A DNA stretch of 36,654 bases from Pseudomonadota bacterium (GTDB lineage Bacteria; Pseudomonadota; Alphaproteobacteria; Sphingomonadales; SMXR01): the NCBI GenBank assembly GCA_022574255.1, contig JACZSK010000017.1:1-36654 (forward strand), in the 5' to 3' direction. The translations under genes were made by a program, and so were the position numbers. The notes under the pieces are model-generated. The model was not told where the DNA came from and did no database searches. It saw nothing but the letters and a program-made list of their open reading frames with translations. This document shows, piece by piece, positions 28,442 through 36,104 of this stretch. Each line of letters begins with the position of its first letter. Position 1 is the stretch's first letter.

Positions 28442-30367
28442 CTACCGCGAAATCGGCAATAGGATCGAAAAAATTGCCCCGTCCGGGCCGTTCGTGGCGG
28501 TGATCGTGCCGCCCATATCGCGGATAATGCCGTAGGAGATGGAAAGCCCCAGCCCGGTGCCCTGTCCCACTTCCTTGGTGGTGAAGAAGGGCTCGAAAAT
28601 GCGCTCCAGCAGAGCAGGGTCTATGCCGCCCCCGGTATCGCCGATTTTGAGCAAGATCTGATCGCCGGTCGCCAACTGGCTTGTGGATATATGGATTTTC
28701 CCGGGATTGCCGGGGCTCCTGCCCAGCGCATCCTGGGCATTTCCAAGAAGGTTCAGCAGAACCTGCTCCAACTGCACATGGTGGCCGCGAACAGCGGGGC
28801 ATTCCGGGTCGAGATCGATTTGCACATCTATATTGGCCAGTCTCAACTGTTCGCCGATCAGGCCCAATGCGTCGTGAACGACCTTGCAAGTGTCAATATC
28901 CCTGGCTTCGCCGCTGGCCGGCCGGCCAAAAATTCGCATATGGTCGATGACCTGCGCGGCGCGTCTGGTCTGAGCGTGGATTCGCTCAAGCTTGCTGACA
29001 AGATAATCCTCATCAAGGTTGCCTTTTTGGGCGCGGCGGATGAGATTTTCCGAAGCCATCCCGATTACACTCAGCGGCTGATTTAATTCATGCGCCACGC
29101 CGGTGGCCATTTCACCCAGGGTCGCCAGTTTCGACGATTGAACAACCTGGGCCTGCAATTGCCGCGCCTCGGTTACGTCCCTGAACACCACAACGGCGCC
29201 GAGCCTTTCACTGCCCTTCTGGATGGGGGTGCTGAGATACTCGACCGGAAAACTGGTGCCGTCCTGGCGCCAGAAAACTTCGTCCAGGACCTTCTGGACC
29301 AGACCTTCCTTACAGGCCAGGTAGATATTGCAATCCTCGACCGGATAAACCGTGCCATCCATTCTTGTGTGATGTATCAGGGCGTGAGCATTGTGGCCGA
29401 TCATGTCGGATGTCTCCAGTCCCAGCATTCTGCAGGCCGCCGGGTTGACAAAGGTGCAATTGCCCTCAAGGTCGACGCCGTAAACGCCCTCGCCTGCTGC
29501 GTCCAAAATCATGTCAGAGAATTCTTTTTGCTCGCGCAACTCGTTGGTGCGCTGCCTCACCCGGTCTTCCAGATCGGCGTTGAGTTCGCGGATTTCAGCC
29601 TCGGATTTTTGCAGGGCGGCCTCTGCCTTTTCACGCAACAGGATCGGGGCGCTGATATAGCGAAACAAAAAAGTGCTGACGAAAAGAATCAGCAGGGCGC
29701 CGACCGCGCTCAATACCACCGCCTGCAGGAAAGGCTGGCGCACTTCCGCCAGGTCGACCTTGGCGACGAAACCGAAATTCAACACCCCAACCGGCGCATA
29801 ACCGGCCAGAACTTCCACGCCGCCATAATCAAGGGCCGTGACCGTGCCCGACTGCCCCTCGAGGGCAAGGCGCATGGGCTCTGCCAGGTCCGAGTCCCAG
29901 GATACCATGGCCTCCGATTCGCCAGACTCAAGCTGCCTGATGATGAAAGATATATTATCGCCGGTGCGGCGGCCGATCACGAACTCCCCGGTCTCACCAA
30001 AGCCCTCGTGCTCGCCAAAGGCTTCAAAGATTTGCACCATTGTCGCGGCTTCGGCCCCTTCCGGATGGTCATTTCCAGAGTATTTGCGATCAAACCGGGC
30101 CACCGCCTCGATCATATGCGCCTGCTGGCGCGCCATGCCGGCAAGACGAACTTTTTCGGCATCCAGAGCCGCGCCGTAAAGCGCCCAGACCGACAATCCG
30201 GCCACCGAAAGCGCCACGAAAGCCATGATCAGAACCAGAATAAAGAGGCGTGCTTTATCGCTGAGAGGAGTTGCCGGGATGTCGGGGGTCACGATGCTGG
30301 CTTGTTCCTTGCTGGTTCCGGGCTTCGTGGGCCCCCAGGTGTTGCTTCTTGGTATTTTTACCGTCAT
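28442..30367 (-). CDS. membrane sensor histidine kinase with PAS domain
   Basis: The protein is about 641 residues from ATG 30367. It has a first membrane segment (about 40-62, LFILVLIMAFVALSVAGLSV), a ~165-residue periplasmic sensor region, a second segment (about 220-245), a short coiled coil and a PAS domain (about 290-400, with DCNIYLACKEG). The kinase core has H-box GVAHELNQPLSVIG (His426), N-box LLNLLGNAQDAL, DTGGGI, FEPFFTTKE and GTGLGLSISYG. No receiver domain is fused and no response regulator gene lies next to it, so its partner is unknown. The start is uncertain: ATG 30367 lacks a good ribosome site, and GTG 30292, with AAGGAA about 12 bases upstream, is an alternative. Confidence 0.92.
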   Translation of the reverse strand: MTVKIPRSNTWGPTKPGTSKEQASIVTPDIPATPLSDKARLFILVLIMAFVALSVAGLSVWALYGAALDAEKVRLAGMARQQAHMIEAVARFDRKYSGNDHPEGAEAATMVQIFEAFGEHEGFGETGEFVIGRRTGDNISFIIRQLESGESEAMVSWDSDLAEPMRLALEGQSGTVTALDYGGVEVLAGYAPVGVLNFGFVAKVDLAEVRQPFLQAVVLSAVGALLILFVSTFLFRYISAPILLREKAEAALQKSEAEIRELNADLEDRVRQRTNELREQKEFSDMILDAAGEGVYGVDLEGNCTFVNPAACRMLGLETSDMIGHNAHALIHHTRMDGTVYPVEDCNIYLACKEGLVQKVLDEVFWRQDGTSFPVEYLSTPIQKGSERLGAVVVFRDVTEARQLQAQVVQSSKLATLGEMATGVAHELNQPLSVIGMASENLIRRAQKGNLDEDYLVSKLERIHAQTRRAAQVIDHMRIFGRPASGEARDIDTCKVVHDALGLIGEQLRLANIDVQIDLDPECPAVRGHHVQLEQVLLNLLGNAQDALGRSPGNPGKIHISTSQLATGDQILLKIGDTGGGIDPALLERIFEPFFTTKEVGQGTGLGLSISYGIIRDMGGTITATNGPDGAIFSILLPISR

Positions 30368-30558
30368 CGGCAGGGGTCGCCGACAGGCATTGTGCAGGGG
30401 CCTATATATGCCGAAACGAATATGCGGCAAGTTCCCCGGGGCATAATGCCGGGCGCCACAATTCCGCCAAATCCCTGAACTCCAACTGAACGCGCGCATC
30501 ACGCCCGGTTCAGCGGCTGGACCCTACATTCTCCCTGAGATCAATCGAGGAGAGAGCC

Positions 30559-30786
30559 ATGGACCGCAAGAACCTGTTATCCGCGATCATCACCGCCGCG
30601 GCGCTGACAACGCTATTCATATACGCGAATCTTGCCTGGGCCGATGCCGGGGCGGAACAGCGCGGAAACGAGGTTGATGGCGGCATACGCAATGCCCTGC
30701 GCACCCTCGAGCGGAGCGGCCAATTTTCCCGCCTGCCCGCGGAAGTTCCCGGACTGTCGCCTGGCCCGCGCATAACGGCGCGTTAA
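30559..30786 (+). CDS. small exported protein of unknown function
   Basis: The 75-residue protein has a signal peptide (MDRKNLLSAIITAAALTTLF then IYANLAWA, cleavage likely after AWA) and a mature part of about 45 residues with no cysteines and a Pro-rich end (LPAEVPGLSPGPRITAR). AGGAG lies six bases before the ATG, which supports real translation. It is 49 bp before the 312-residue exported protein and probably in the same operon. Function unknown. Confidence 0.68.
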   Translation: MDRKNLLSAIITAAALTTLFIYANLAWADAGAEQRGNEVDGGIRNALRTLERSGQFSRLPAEVPGLSPGPRITAR

Positions 30787-30835
30787 GGCCGTCGGGCCTA
30801 TGCTGGGGTCGAGAGCAACCTGTTGGGGAAAAGCC

Positions 30836-31774
30836 ATGTTTATGTCGCGTATCCTGATCCTGCCAGTAATCGTCGCCGGGCTGGCTTTGGCCGCCACCGG
30901 CGCCACCGGAACCGCCTCGGCCAACGACGGCGCGCAGCGGGAAAGGGGCATGGACCATCTGGCCAATCATCTGCTGGAAGTCATCGAGGAAGCGCATCAT
31001 AACCCGGCCCTGCTGGATCACGCGTTCTTTGAATCCATGGCGACCTTCGAATCCGACGACTACCTGCATCTCGCCTTTTACAGGGCGCTGCCCGGGATAA
31101 ACTGGTACCGCAATCACGATGCCCGCAATTGGGCGCTGGTCAATCAGCCCCATTATTACCATGACTTCCTGGAAGCCAATGAGGTGACCGTGGCCGTGCT
31201 GGTGGACAGCAACGACGCGCATGTGGCGTCAATGGTTGCCGACAGGGTCGCGTCGAGCCTTCCGCCGCATGCTGTCTACAGCAATGATCCGAATTACGCC
31301 GATATCGTTGTTTCGCTCAGGCTGGGCGACATGGAACCGCAATACCGCGAGAAAAGCCGCAAGGCCAAGCGCAAAAAATACAAGAAGGCCTACCGCAGCA
31401 AGCCGCCGGTCGAGGAGCAGGTCCATTACGCCAATTATACCAAGGTGAAAGAACGTGTGAGTGTGGCCCTGTCTTACGAGCTTGAAATCAGCGCCGGGCA
31501 ACAGCGCATTTCGCTGGAGCGCGCAAGCATGACGTTCCGTGAAAGCTTTTCCTATGGCGTGGATTTTCAGGCTTACGGCCCCTCCGGCACGCTCCGGAAC
31601 GTCCCCTGCCCGTCGAAGAAGCTGCGCAAGCTGATGGAACGGGATGTGGAGACACGGAGGTCTGAGATCGCCACGCGGCTGGTCGGTCTGGCGGCCGCCC
31701 GGGTTGCCACAATGGTGGATTATGACGCCCTGCCGCTGCGCAGCGAGATGCCTAGGGTCCGGAATTCCTTATGA
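30836..31774 (+). CDS. exported protein of unknown function with a basic patch
   Basis: The 312-residue product begins with a signal peptide (MFMSRILILPVIVAGLALAA, cleavage likely after TASA), so it is probably periplasmic. The mature part has an N-terminal helical stretch rich in His and acidic residues (DHLANHLLEVIEEAHHNP), then an aromatic region (FYRALPGINWYRNHDARNW). Around residue 190 there is a strongly basic patch (REKSRKAKRKKYKKAYRSK), followed by a beta-like segment (RVSVALSYELEISAGQQRIS). No family was recognised. ATG at 30836 is preceded by GGGGAA at good spacing; a second ATG two codons later is possible. A strong terminator follows the stop. Confidence 0.75.
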   Translation: MFMSRILILPVIVAGLALAATGATGTASANDGAQRERGMDHLANHLLEVIEEAHHNPALLDHAFFESMATFESDDYLHLAFYRALPGINWYRNHDARNWALVNQPHYYHDFLEANEVTVAVLVDSNDAHVASMVADRVASSLPPHAVYSNDPNYADIVVSLRLGDMEPQYREKSRKAKRKKYKKAYRSKPPVEEQVHYANYTKVKERVSVALSYELEISAGQQRISLERASMTFRESFSYGVDFQAYGPSGTLRNVPCPSKKLRKLMERDVETRRSEIATRLVGLAAARVATMVDYDALPLRSEMPRVRNSL

Positions 31775-31778
31775 AGAG

Positions 31779-31802
31779 GGCGGCGATTTCACCGCCATTT
31801 TT
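31779..31802 (+). terminator. intrinsic terminator after the exported protein gene
   Basis: GGCGG (31779-31783) and CCGCC (31792-31796) pair across an 8-base loop, followed at once by ATTTTT. It begins 5 bases after the stop codon. Confidence 0.72.
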
Positions 31803-31981
31803 CCTCCCCGATTACCTCTTCCGCATTTGCGCAAGTGGCTGCTCATGTCGGCTTTGGCGATGGAGAGGATGATCGGAAATGAAGAGATGCGGTGCCCCGG
31901 ACAGGGACCACCGCACCCCATCGTGCTACGCCCTTGGCCTATGAGGAAACCAGAACGTGAAACAAGACTAATTTAATCTGT

Positions 31982-31996
31982 TTAATAAATGGTTAA
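31982..31996. promoter_or_regulatory. CtrA-type box TTAA-N7-TTAA
   Basis: TTAA (31982-31985) and TTAA (31993-31996) are separated by exactly 7 bases, the consensus of the cell-cycle regulator CtrA. The second half continues as TTAACCAT within a 12-bp perfect palindrome ATGGTTAACCAT (31989-32000). A third TTAA lies at 31973-31976. The site is in the convergent interval between an exported protein gene and nrdB, so its target gene is not obvious. A 5-bp hairpin GCGCC-GCA-GGCGC (32018-32030) next to nrdB may be its terminator. Confidence 0.48.
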
Positions 31997-32035
31997 CCAT
32001 GAATAACGCCGCCAGATGCGCCGCAGGCGCGCCCT

Positions 32036-32995
32036 CTACTCGAATGCCTCTTCCCATGTCCCCTGCGTGGCGGCCTTGGAATATTCCGTGGCGCGGCTCT
32101 CGAAGAAATTGGCATGCTCGACCGCGTTGAGCATGGTGTCGAGCCAGGGCAGCGGGTTTGTTTCAACCCGGTAAATCGGCTGCAGGCCCAGTTGCATCAG
32201 CCGCCGGTCGGCGATATAGCGCAGGTACTGCTTGATTTCATCCGCCGCCAATCCCTCGACCGGACCCATTTCGAAGGCCAGGTCGACGAAGGCGTCCTCG
32301 TGGCCGATGATGGTCTCGCAGGCTTTGTACAGGTCGCGCTGCAACTCCTCATTCCAGATTTCCGGGTTCTCCGAAACGAAAGTGCGGAACAGCTTGATGA
32401 TGCTGTCACAATGCAGCGATTCATCGCGCACCGACCAGGAAATGATCTGGCCCATGCCGCGCATCTTGCCGAAACGCGGGAAATTCAGCAGCATGGCAAA
32501 AGACCCGAACAGCTGCAGCCCCTCGGTGAAGGCGCCGAAGACCGCCAGGGTCATGGCAATGCCCTTCAGCGACTTGGTGTCGAACTGCTGCATGTAATCA
32601 TATTTGTCGCGCATTTCCTTGTAGCGCAGGAAGGCGGAATATTCCGCTTCAGGCATGCCAATGGTATCCAGAAGATGCGAATAGGCGGAAATATGGATGG
32701 TCTCCATATTCGAGAAGGCCGACAGCATCATCTGTATCTCGGTTGGCTTGAACACGCCGGCGTAATGCTTCATGTAGCAATTGTTGACCTCGATGTCGGC
32801 CTGGGTGAAGAAGCGGAAAATCTGGGTCAGCAGGTTGCGTTCCGGCTCGCTCAGATTATTGCGCCAATCCTTCACATCGTCGGCCAGCGGCACCTCTTCA
32901 GGCAGCCAGTGAACCCGCTGTTGGGTCAGCCAGGCCTCATAGGCCCAGGGGTAACGAAAAGGTTTGTAAACCGGATTTTCGGTCAACAGTGTCAT
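32036..32995 (-). CDS. nrdB: Class I ribonucleotide reductase, small (R2) subunit
   Basis: R2 holds the di-iron cofactor that generates the tyrosyl radical for ribonucleotide reduction. The 319-residue protein shows the ligand set of a class Ia-type R2: NMETIHISAYSHLLDTIG contains Glu, His three residues on and the radical Tyr seven residues on. TEGLQLFGSF and SVRDESLHCDS supply the remaining Glu and Glu/His. There is no N-terminal ATP-cone. The C-terminal tail ends TQGTWEEAFE and would dock R1. The ATG has AGGA upstream and follows nrdA by 44 bp, so the two are co-transcribed. Confidence 0.95.
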   Translation of the reverse strand: MTLLTENPVYKPFRYPWAYEAWLTQQRVHWLPEEVPLADDVKDWRNNLSEPERNLLTQIFRFFTQADIEVNNCYMKHYAGVFKPTEIQMMLSAFSNMETIHISAYSHLLDTIGMPEAEYSAFLRYKEMRDKYDYMQQFDTKSLKGIAMTLAVFGAFTEGLQLFGSFAMLLNFPRFGKMRGMGQIISWSVRDESLHCDSIIKLFRTFVSENPEIWNEELQRDLYKACETIIGHEDAFVDLAFEMGPVEGLAADEIKQYLRYIADRRLMQLGLQPIYRVETNPLPWLDTMLNAVEHANFFESRATEYSKAATQGTWEEAFE

Positions 32996-33039
32996 TGCGG
33001 GCGTTCCTGATTCTTCTTATTTCGGCCACTCTCGCCCGG

Positions 33040-34953
33040 TCACTGGCAAGACAGGCATTCCTCGTAATTGTCGTCTTCACTTGCCCCCGTGCCCGCCACG
33101 GCGGCGATCCCGGCACTGGCGGCGGCAATGGGAATTTCAATGTCGTCCGGCAAAGGCAGCGGCAGCGGCAAGCCGCTTCCATTGCCATTGGTGTGGACAA
33201 AGGTCGTCGTGGTCTGGGTGGCCACAACTTCGGCCCGCTGGATTGATTTCGAGCGGCAGTAATACAGGCTTTTCAGGCCCTGCTTCCAGGCCTGGAAATG
33301 AATCTGGTGCAGGTCGCGCTTGTGAACATCGGCGGCCAGGAAAATATTCACCGATTGCGCCTGGCTGATCATCGGCGCGCGATCGGCGGCCAGCTCAACA
33401 ACCCAGCGCTGGTCGATCTCGAAAGCCGTCTTGAAGACATCTTTTTCATGGGCGTCGAGAAAATCCAGATGCTGAACCGACCCTTCGTTGACGGTGATCG
33501 AACTCCACACGCTTTCGTTGTTCTCGCCCTTTTTCTCCAGCAGCTTTTCCAGCGCCTGGTTGCGCACATTGTACGAGCCCGACAGGGTCTTGTGGACGAA
33601 TGAATTGCCGGCGATGGGCTCAATGCCCGGGCTGGCGCCGCCACAGATGGTGGAGATCGAAGCCGTCGGCGCGATCGCGGTCTTGTTCGAGAAACGCTCC
33701 ATGATGCCGTAATCGGCGGCATCGGGACAGGCGCCGCGCTCTTCCGCCAGCGTTATGGAGGCGGCATCGACGCCTTTCTTTATCAGGCTGAAAATCTTGT
33801 TGTTCCAGACTTTGGCCATGACCGATTCCATGGGCACGCTCTTGGCCTGCAGGAAGGAATGGAAACCCATCACCCCCAGGCCGACGCTGCGCTCGCGCAT
33901 GGCGGCATATTTCGCCTTGGCCATAACATCGGGCGCGCGCTCTATGAAATCCTGCAACACGTTGTCGAGGAAACGCATGACGTCTTCGATGATATATTCG
34001 TTGTCCTTCCAGGTCTCGAAATGATCCAGGTTCAGCGACGACAGGCAGCAGACCGCGGTGCGTTCGTTGCCCAGATGGTCGGTGCCCGTGGGCAGGGTAA
34101 TCTCGGCGCAGAGGTTCGACGTTCTCACCGTCAGCCCGGCCAGCTTGTGATGCTCGGGAATCTGCCGGTTCACGGTATCGGAAAAAATCAGATACGGCTC
34201 GCCGGTCTCGATGCGCGCGGTCAACAGCCTGATCCACAGGCCACGCGCCGAAATGGTGCGCAACGGGGTATGGTCCTTGGGGCTGACCAGCGCCCAGTCC
34301 TCGTCTGCCTCCACAGCGCGCATGAAGGCGTCGGGCACCAGCACGCCGTGATGCAGGTTTGGCGTCTTGCGGTTGGGGTCGCCCCCCGTGGGCCGGCGAA
34401 TTTCGCAGAATTCCTCAATTTCGGGATGACTGACCGGCAAATAAACCGCCGCCGAGCCGCGCCGAAGTGAGCCCTGGCTGATTGCCAGGGTCAGCGAATC
34501 CATGACCCGCACGAAAGGCACGATGCCGGAGGTCTTGCCGTTGGCGCCGACCTTTTCGCCGATTGAGCGCAGGTTGCCCCAGTAAGAGCCGATGCCGCCA
34601 CCCTTGGCCGCCAGCCATACGTTCTCTGTCCACAGGTCGACGATGCTCTCCAGGCTGTCGTTGGCCTCGTTGAGGAAACAGGAAATGGGCAGGCCGCGCT
34701 TGGTGCCGCCGTTGGACAATATCGGGGTTGCCGGCATGAACCATAATTTGGAAATATAATCATACAGGCGCTGGGCGTGGGCCGCGTCATCGCCGTAATA
34801 GCTGGCGACGCGGGCGAATATATCCTGGTAGCTCTCACCGGGCAGCAGATAGCGGTCTTTCAGCGTCTCCTTGCCGAAATCGGTCAGCAGCTTGTCGCGG
34901 CTGCGGTCAATGGTGACCGGCGCGCCATGCTCAAATTGTGTGACTTCAAACAC
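33040..34953 (-). CDS. nrdA: Class I ribonucleotide reductase, large (R1) subunit, no ATP-cone
   Basis: R1 converts NDPs to dNDPs. Visible motifs are PILSNGGTKRGLPISCFL (redox Cys), SNLCAEITLPTG (catalytic-thiyl Cys), AVCCLSSLNLDHF (redox partner Cys), LYYCRSKSIQRAE (radical-transfer Tyr pair) and the C-terminal CLSCQ pair that regenerates the active site. GTG at 34953 with AAGGG upstream gives 637 residues. The E. coli form has 761 because it carries an N-terminal ATP-cone, which is absent here. The open frame extends upstream to 35067 but looks non-homologous. It is the first gene of the nrdAB operon; its regulatory region contains NrdR and DnaA boxes. Confidence 0.96.
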   Translation of the reverse strand: MFEVTQFEHGAPVTIDRSRDKLLTDFGKETLKDRYLLPGESYQDIFARVASYYGDDAAHAQRLYDYISKLWFMPATPILSNGGTKRGLPISCFLNEANDSLESIVDLWTENVWLAAKGGGIGSYWGNLRSIGEKVGANGKTSGIVPFVRVMDSLTLAISQGSLRRGSAAVYLPVSHPEIEEFCEIRRPTGGDPNRKTPNLHHGVLVPDAFMRAVEADEDWALVSPKDHTPLRTISARGLWIRLLTARIETGEPYLIFSDTVNRQIPEHHKLAGLTVRTSNLCAEITLPTGTDHLGNERTAVCCLSSLNLDHFETWKDNEYIIEDVMRFLDNVLQDFIERAPDVMAKAKYAAMRERSVGLGVMGFHSFLQAKSVPMESVMAKVWNNKIFSLIKKGVDAASITLAEERGACPDAADYGIMERFSNKTAIAPTASISTICGGASPGIEPIAGNSFVHKTLSGSYNVRNQALEKLLEKKGENNESVWSSITVNEGSVQHLDFLDAHEKDVFKTAFEIDQRWVVELAADRAPMISQAQSVNIFLAADVHKRDLHQIHFQAWKQGLKSLYYCRSKSIQRAEVVATQTTTTFVHTNGNGSGLPLPLPLPDDIEIPIAAASAGIAAVAGTGASEDDNYEECLSCQ

Positions 34954-35181
34954 CCCGGCTTTTCCCTTCACGAAGCACCGCCAAAATCTGCCGAAAAACC
35001 CTTTAAAACCAGTCCCGAACGCCCAGAAAACAGAGCCTCCCGGGCAGGAAGGCAACCCCTGCTCCAACTAAATCAATTCTGATCCAGACCCACAATCAGA
35101 CTGCGATGGGCAATCTAACATATTGAAATATATACCAGATTTCCTACGCTTGCCCCGGTTGACCCCCAAGGCGTGGAAGCG

Positions 35182-35211
35182 AGTATGCAGTGCTTTTTCC
35201 CCCGGCGTCAA
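35182..35211 (-). promoter_or_regulatory. candidate nrdA promoter
   Basis: On the minus strand TTGACG (complement of 35206-35211) and CATACT (complement of 35182-35187) are 18 bp apart. The -35 falls inside the proximal NrdR-type box, a repressor arrangement. Transcription would begin near 35175, giving a leader of about 220 nt. Confidence 0.45.
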
Positions 35212-35252
35212 GATGCTGTGTGACAAAATCGTAAAATCACTACATCTTGTGG
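35206..35252. promoter_or_regulatory. pair of NrdR-type boxes upstream of nrdA
   Basis: Box 1 is 35206-35221 (CGTCAAGATGCTGTGT) and box 2 is 35237-35252 (TCACTACATCTTGTGG). Compared with the known acaCwAtATaTwGtgt palindrome, box 2 matches 12 of 16 positions and box 1 10 of 16. They are 31 bp apart centre to centre, the spacing usual for tandem NrdR boxes. NrdR is a zinc/ATP-cone repressor of ribonucleotide reductase genes. Confidence 0.62.
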
Positions 35253-35279
35253 ATAAGAGCGGGGGAAACCTGTGGAAAA
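35248..35279. promoter_or_regulatory. DnaA boxes upstream of nrdA
   Basis: TGTGGATAA at 35248-35256 is a perfect DnaA box (TTATCCACA on the other strand). TGTGGAAAA at 35271-35279 differs from it by one base. The first overlaps NrdR-type box 2 by five bases. In E. coli DnaA also binds near the nrdAB promoter, so replication-linked control of this operon is plausible. Confidence 0.62.
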
Positions 35280-35403
35280 GGGTGGAAAAGTTAATTTCCC
35301 GCGTCCTGATGTAACCCGCACGGACGGGCCGCAAGCGCCTCGACCTCCCGGATTGTTTGTTGCCAGCCTTGTCCGGAGGCCCGAAAAAGAGTATCAGTGA
35401 CTC

Positions 35404-35432
35404 TTGGGGTTGTGTTGTAAAGAAGTAATAAT
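35404..35432 (+). promoter_or_regulatory. candidate promoter of the small peptide-lipoprotein pair
   Basis: TTGGGG (35404-35409) and AATAAT (35427-35432) are 17 bp apart. The -10 is a five-of-six match; the -35 is poor. A GANTC site (GACTC, 35399-35403), the methylation target of CcrM, lies directly upstream. Confidence 0.38.
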
Positions 35433-35453
35433 CGCGGCTAAGGGGAGTCGCTA

Positions 35454-35627
35454 ATGTTACGCGCAATGGCAGCCTTGCTGATTGCAGCCATCTTTGCAAC
35501 TATACCAGTCGGCCTGCCGGCAAATCCATTGTCGTCGGAAAATACCCAACAAAGCCCACTGGGACTGGAGACGTCCAGCGTGCTTGAAATGGTTGCAATG
35601 ATAGTTGACGGTGAAAACAGCCAATGA
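35454..35627 (+). CDS. 57-residue exported peptide of unknown function
   Basis: This short gene encodes a signal-peptide-like start (MLRAMAALLIAAIFATIPVG) and a short polar mature part (NPLSSENTQQSPLGLETS then SVLEMVAMIVDGENSQ). AAGGGGAG lies six bases before the ATG, the strongest ribosome site in the area. Its TGA overlaps the ATG of the next gene by two bases (ATGA), which indicates translational coupling. No family is recognised. Confidence 0.68.
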   Translation: MLRAMAALLIAAIFATIPVGLPANPLSSENTQQSPLGLETSSVLEMVAMIVDGENSQ

Positions 35628-36016
35628 AATCGCAGGGATATGCCGCGATTTTGCCTGCAGTGGGCCTTCTTCTTGGCCTGACCGCCTGCGGTTCTGACCG
35701 CATATTGGGCGATAGTGCCGCAGACCGGGACGATTTCTCGAGCTGCGTGAACAAGGCGTGCTTTGCTAGCCTCAGGTCCATCCGGCTGATCGAATCCGAA
35801 CCACAGAACAACGGCGCCGAAAAGGTGATCTACGCGACATGGTCTGGCACAATCTGGAAAAATCACATCTTCGTGGACCCCAAGCAACCCCGTTATCTTT
35901 ATTTCGAGGCGCAATTTGACGCCAGCGGCTCTGTCTCACGCATCACGGTGGGGGAACCGGTTTGCTTCTTTAACGACAACTATGAGCGAAACTGCATAAT
36001 TCAGGCCGCAGAATAG
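35624..36016 (+). CDS. lipoprotein of unknown function
   Basis: The 130-residue product has a lipoprotein signal peptide (AILPAVGLLLGLTAC, lipobox LTAC, Cys22), so it is probably anchored in a membrane facing the periplasm. The mature part has four further cysteines (SSCVNKACF, VCFFNDNYERNC), which could form two disulfides, and a beta-rich middle (EKVIYATWSGTIWKNHIFVD). Function unknown. The start overlaps the stop of the 57-residue gene as ATGA. The sequence immediately after its stop looks like part of another protein frame. Confidence 0.8.
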   Translation: MKSQGYAAILPAVGLLLGLTACGSDRILGDSAADRDDFSSCVNKACFASLRSIRLIESEPQNNGAEKVIYATWSGTIWKNHIFVDPKQPRYLYFEAQFDASGSVSRITVGEPVCFFNDNYERNCIIQAAE

Positions 36017-36104
36017 GCTGATCCAGTCCGGAAGAACGGCGCCGCACTGGCCTGCGGGCGCTAATGCCGCTTGGTCGCGGGCGCATGTATGCTGCTACGC
36101 CGAC

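Larger units (their letters stand above)
34954..35453. other. intergenic region between nrdA and the 57-residue gene
   Basis: About 500 bp between divergent genes. It contains the nrdA promoter and its NrdR and DnaA boxes (35182-35279), a long possible nrdA leader (34954-35175), and near the right end the candidate promoter of the small exported peptide gene. The open frame 35123-35314 is considered spurious. Confidence 0.6.

Noticed and set aside
29090-30478. 462-codon plus-strand frame opposite the histidine kinase
   Set aside because: The minus strand encodes an unmistakable kinase with all catalytic boxes; the plus frame is a by-product of GC-rich codon use.
35248-35279. DnaA boxes as a replication origin
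   Set aside because: Only two boxes are present, with no AT-rich unwinding region and no origin-associated genes; they fit a promoter control role better.
35123-35314. 63-codon plus-strand frame in the nrdA upstream region
   Set aside because: It spans the NrdR and DnaA sites, has no good ribosome site, and has no recognisable features.
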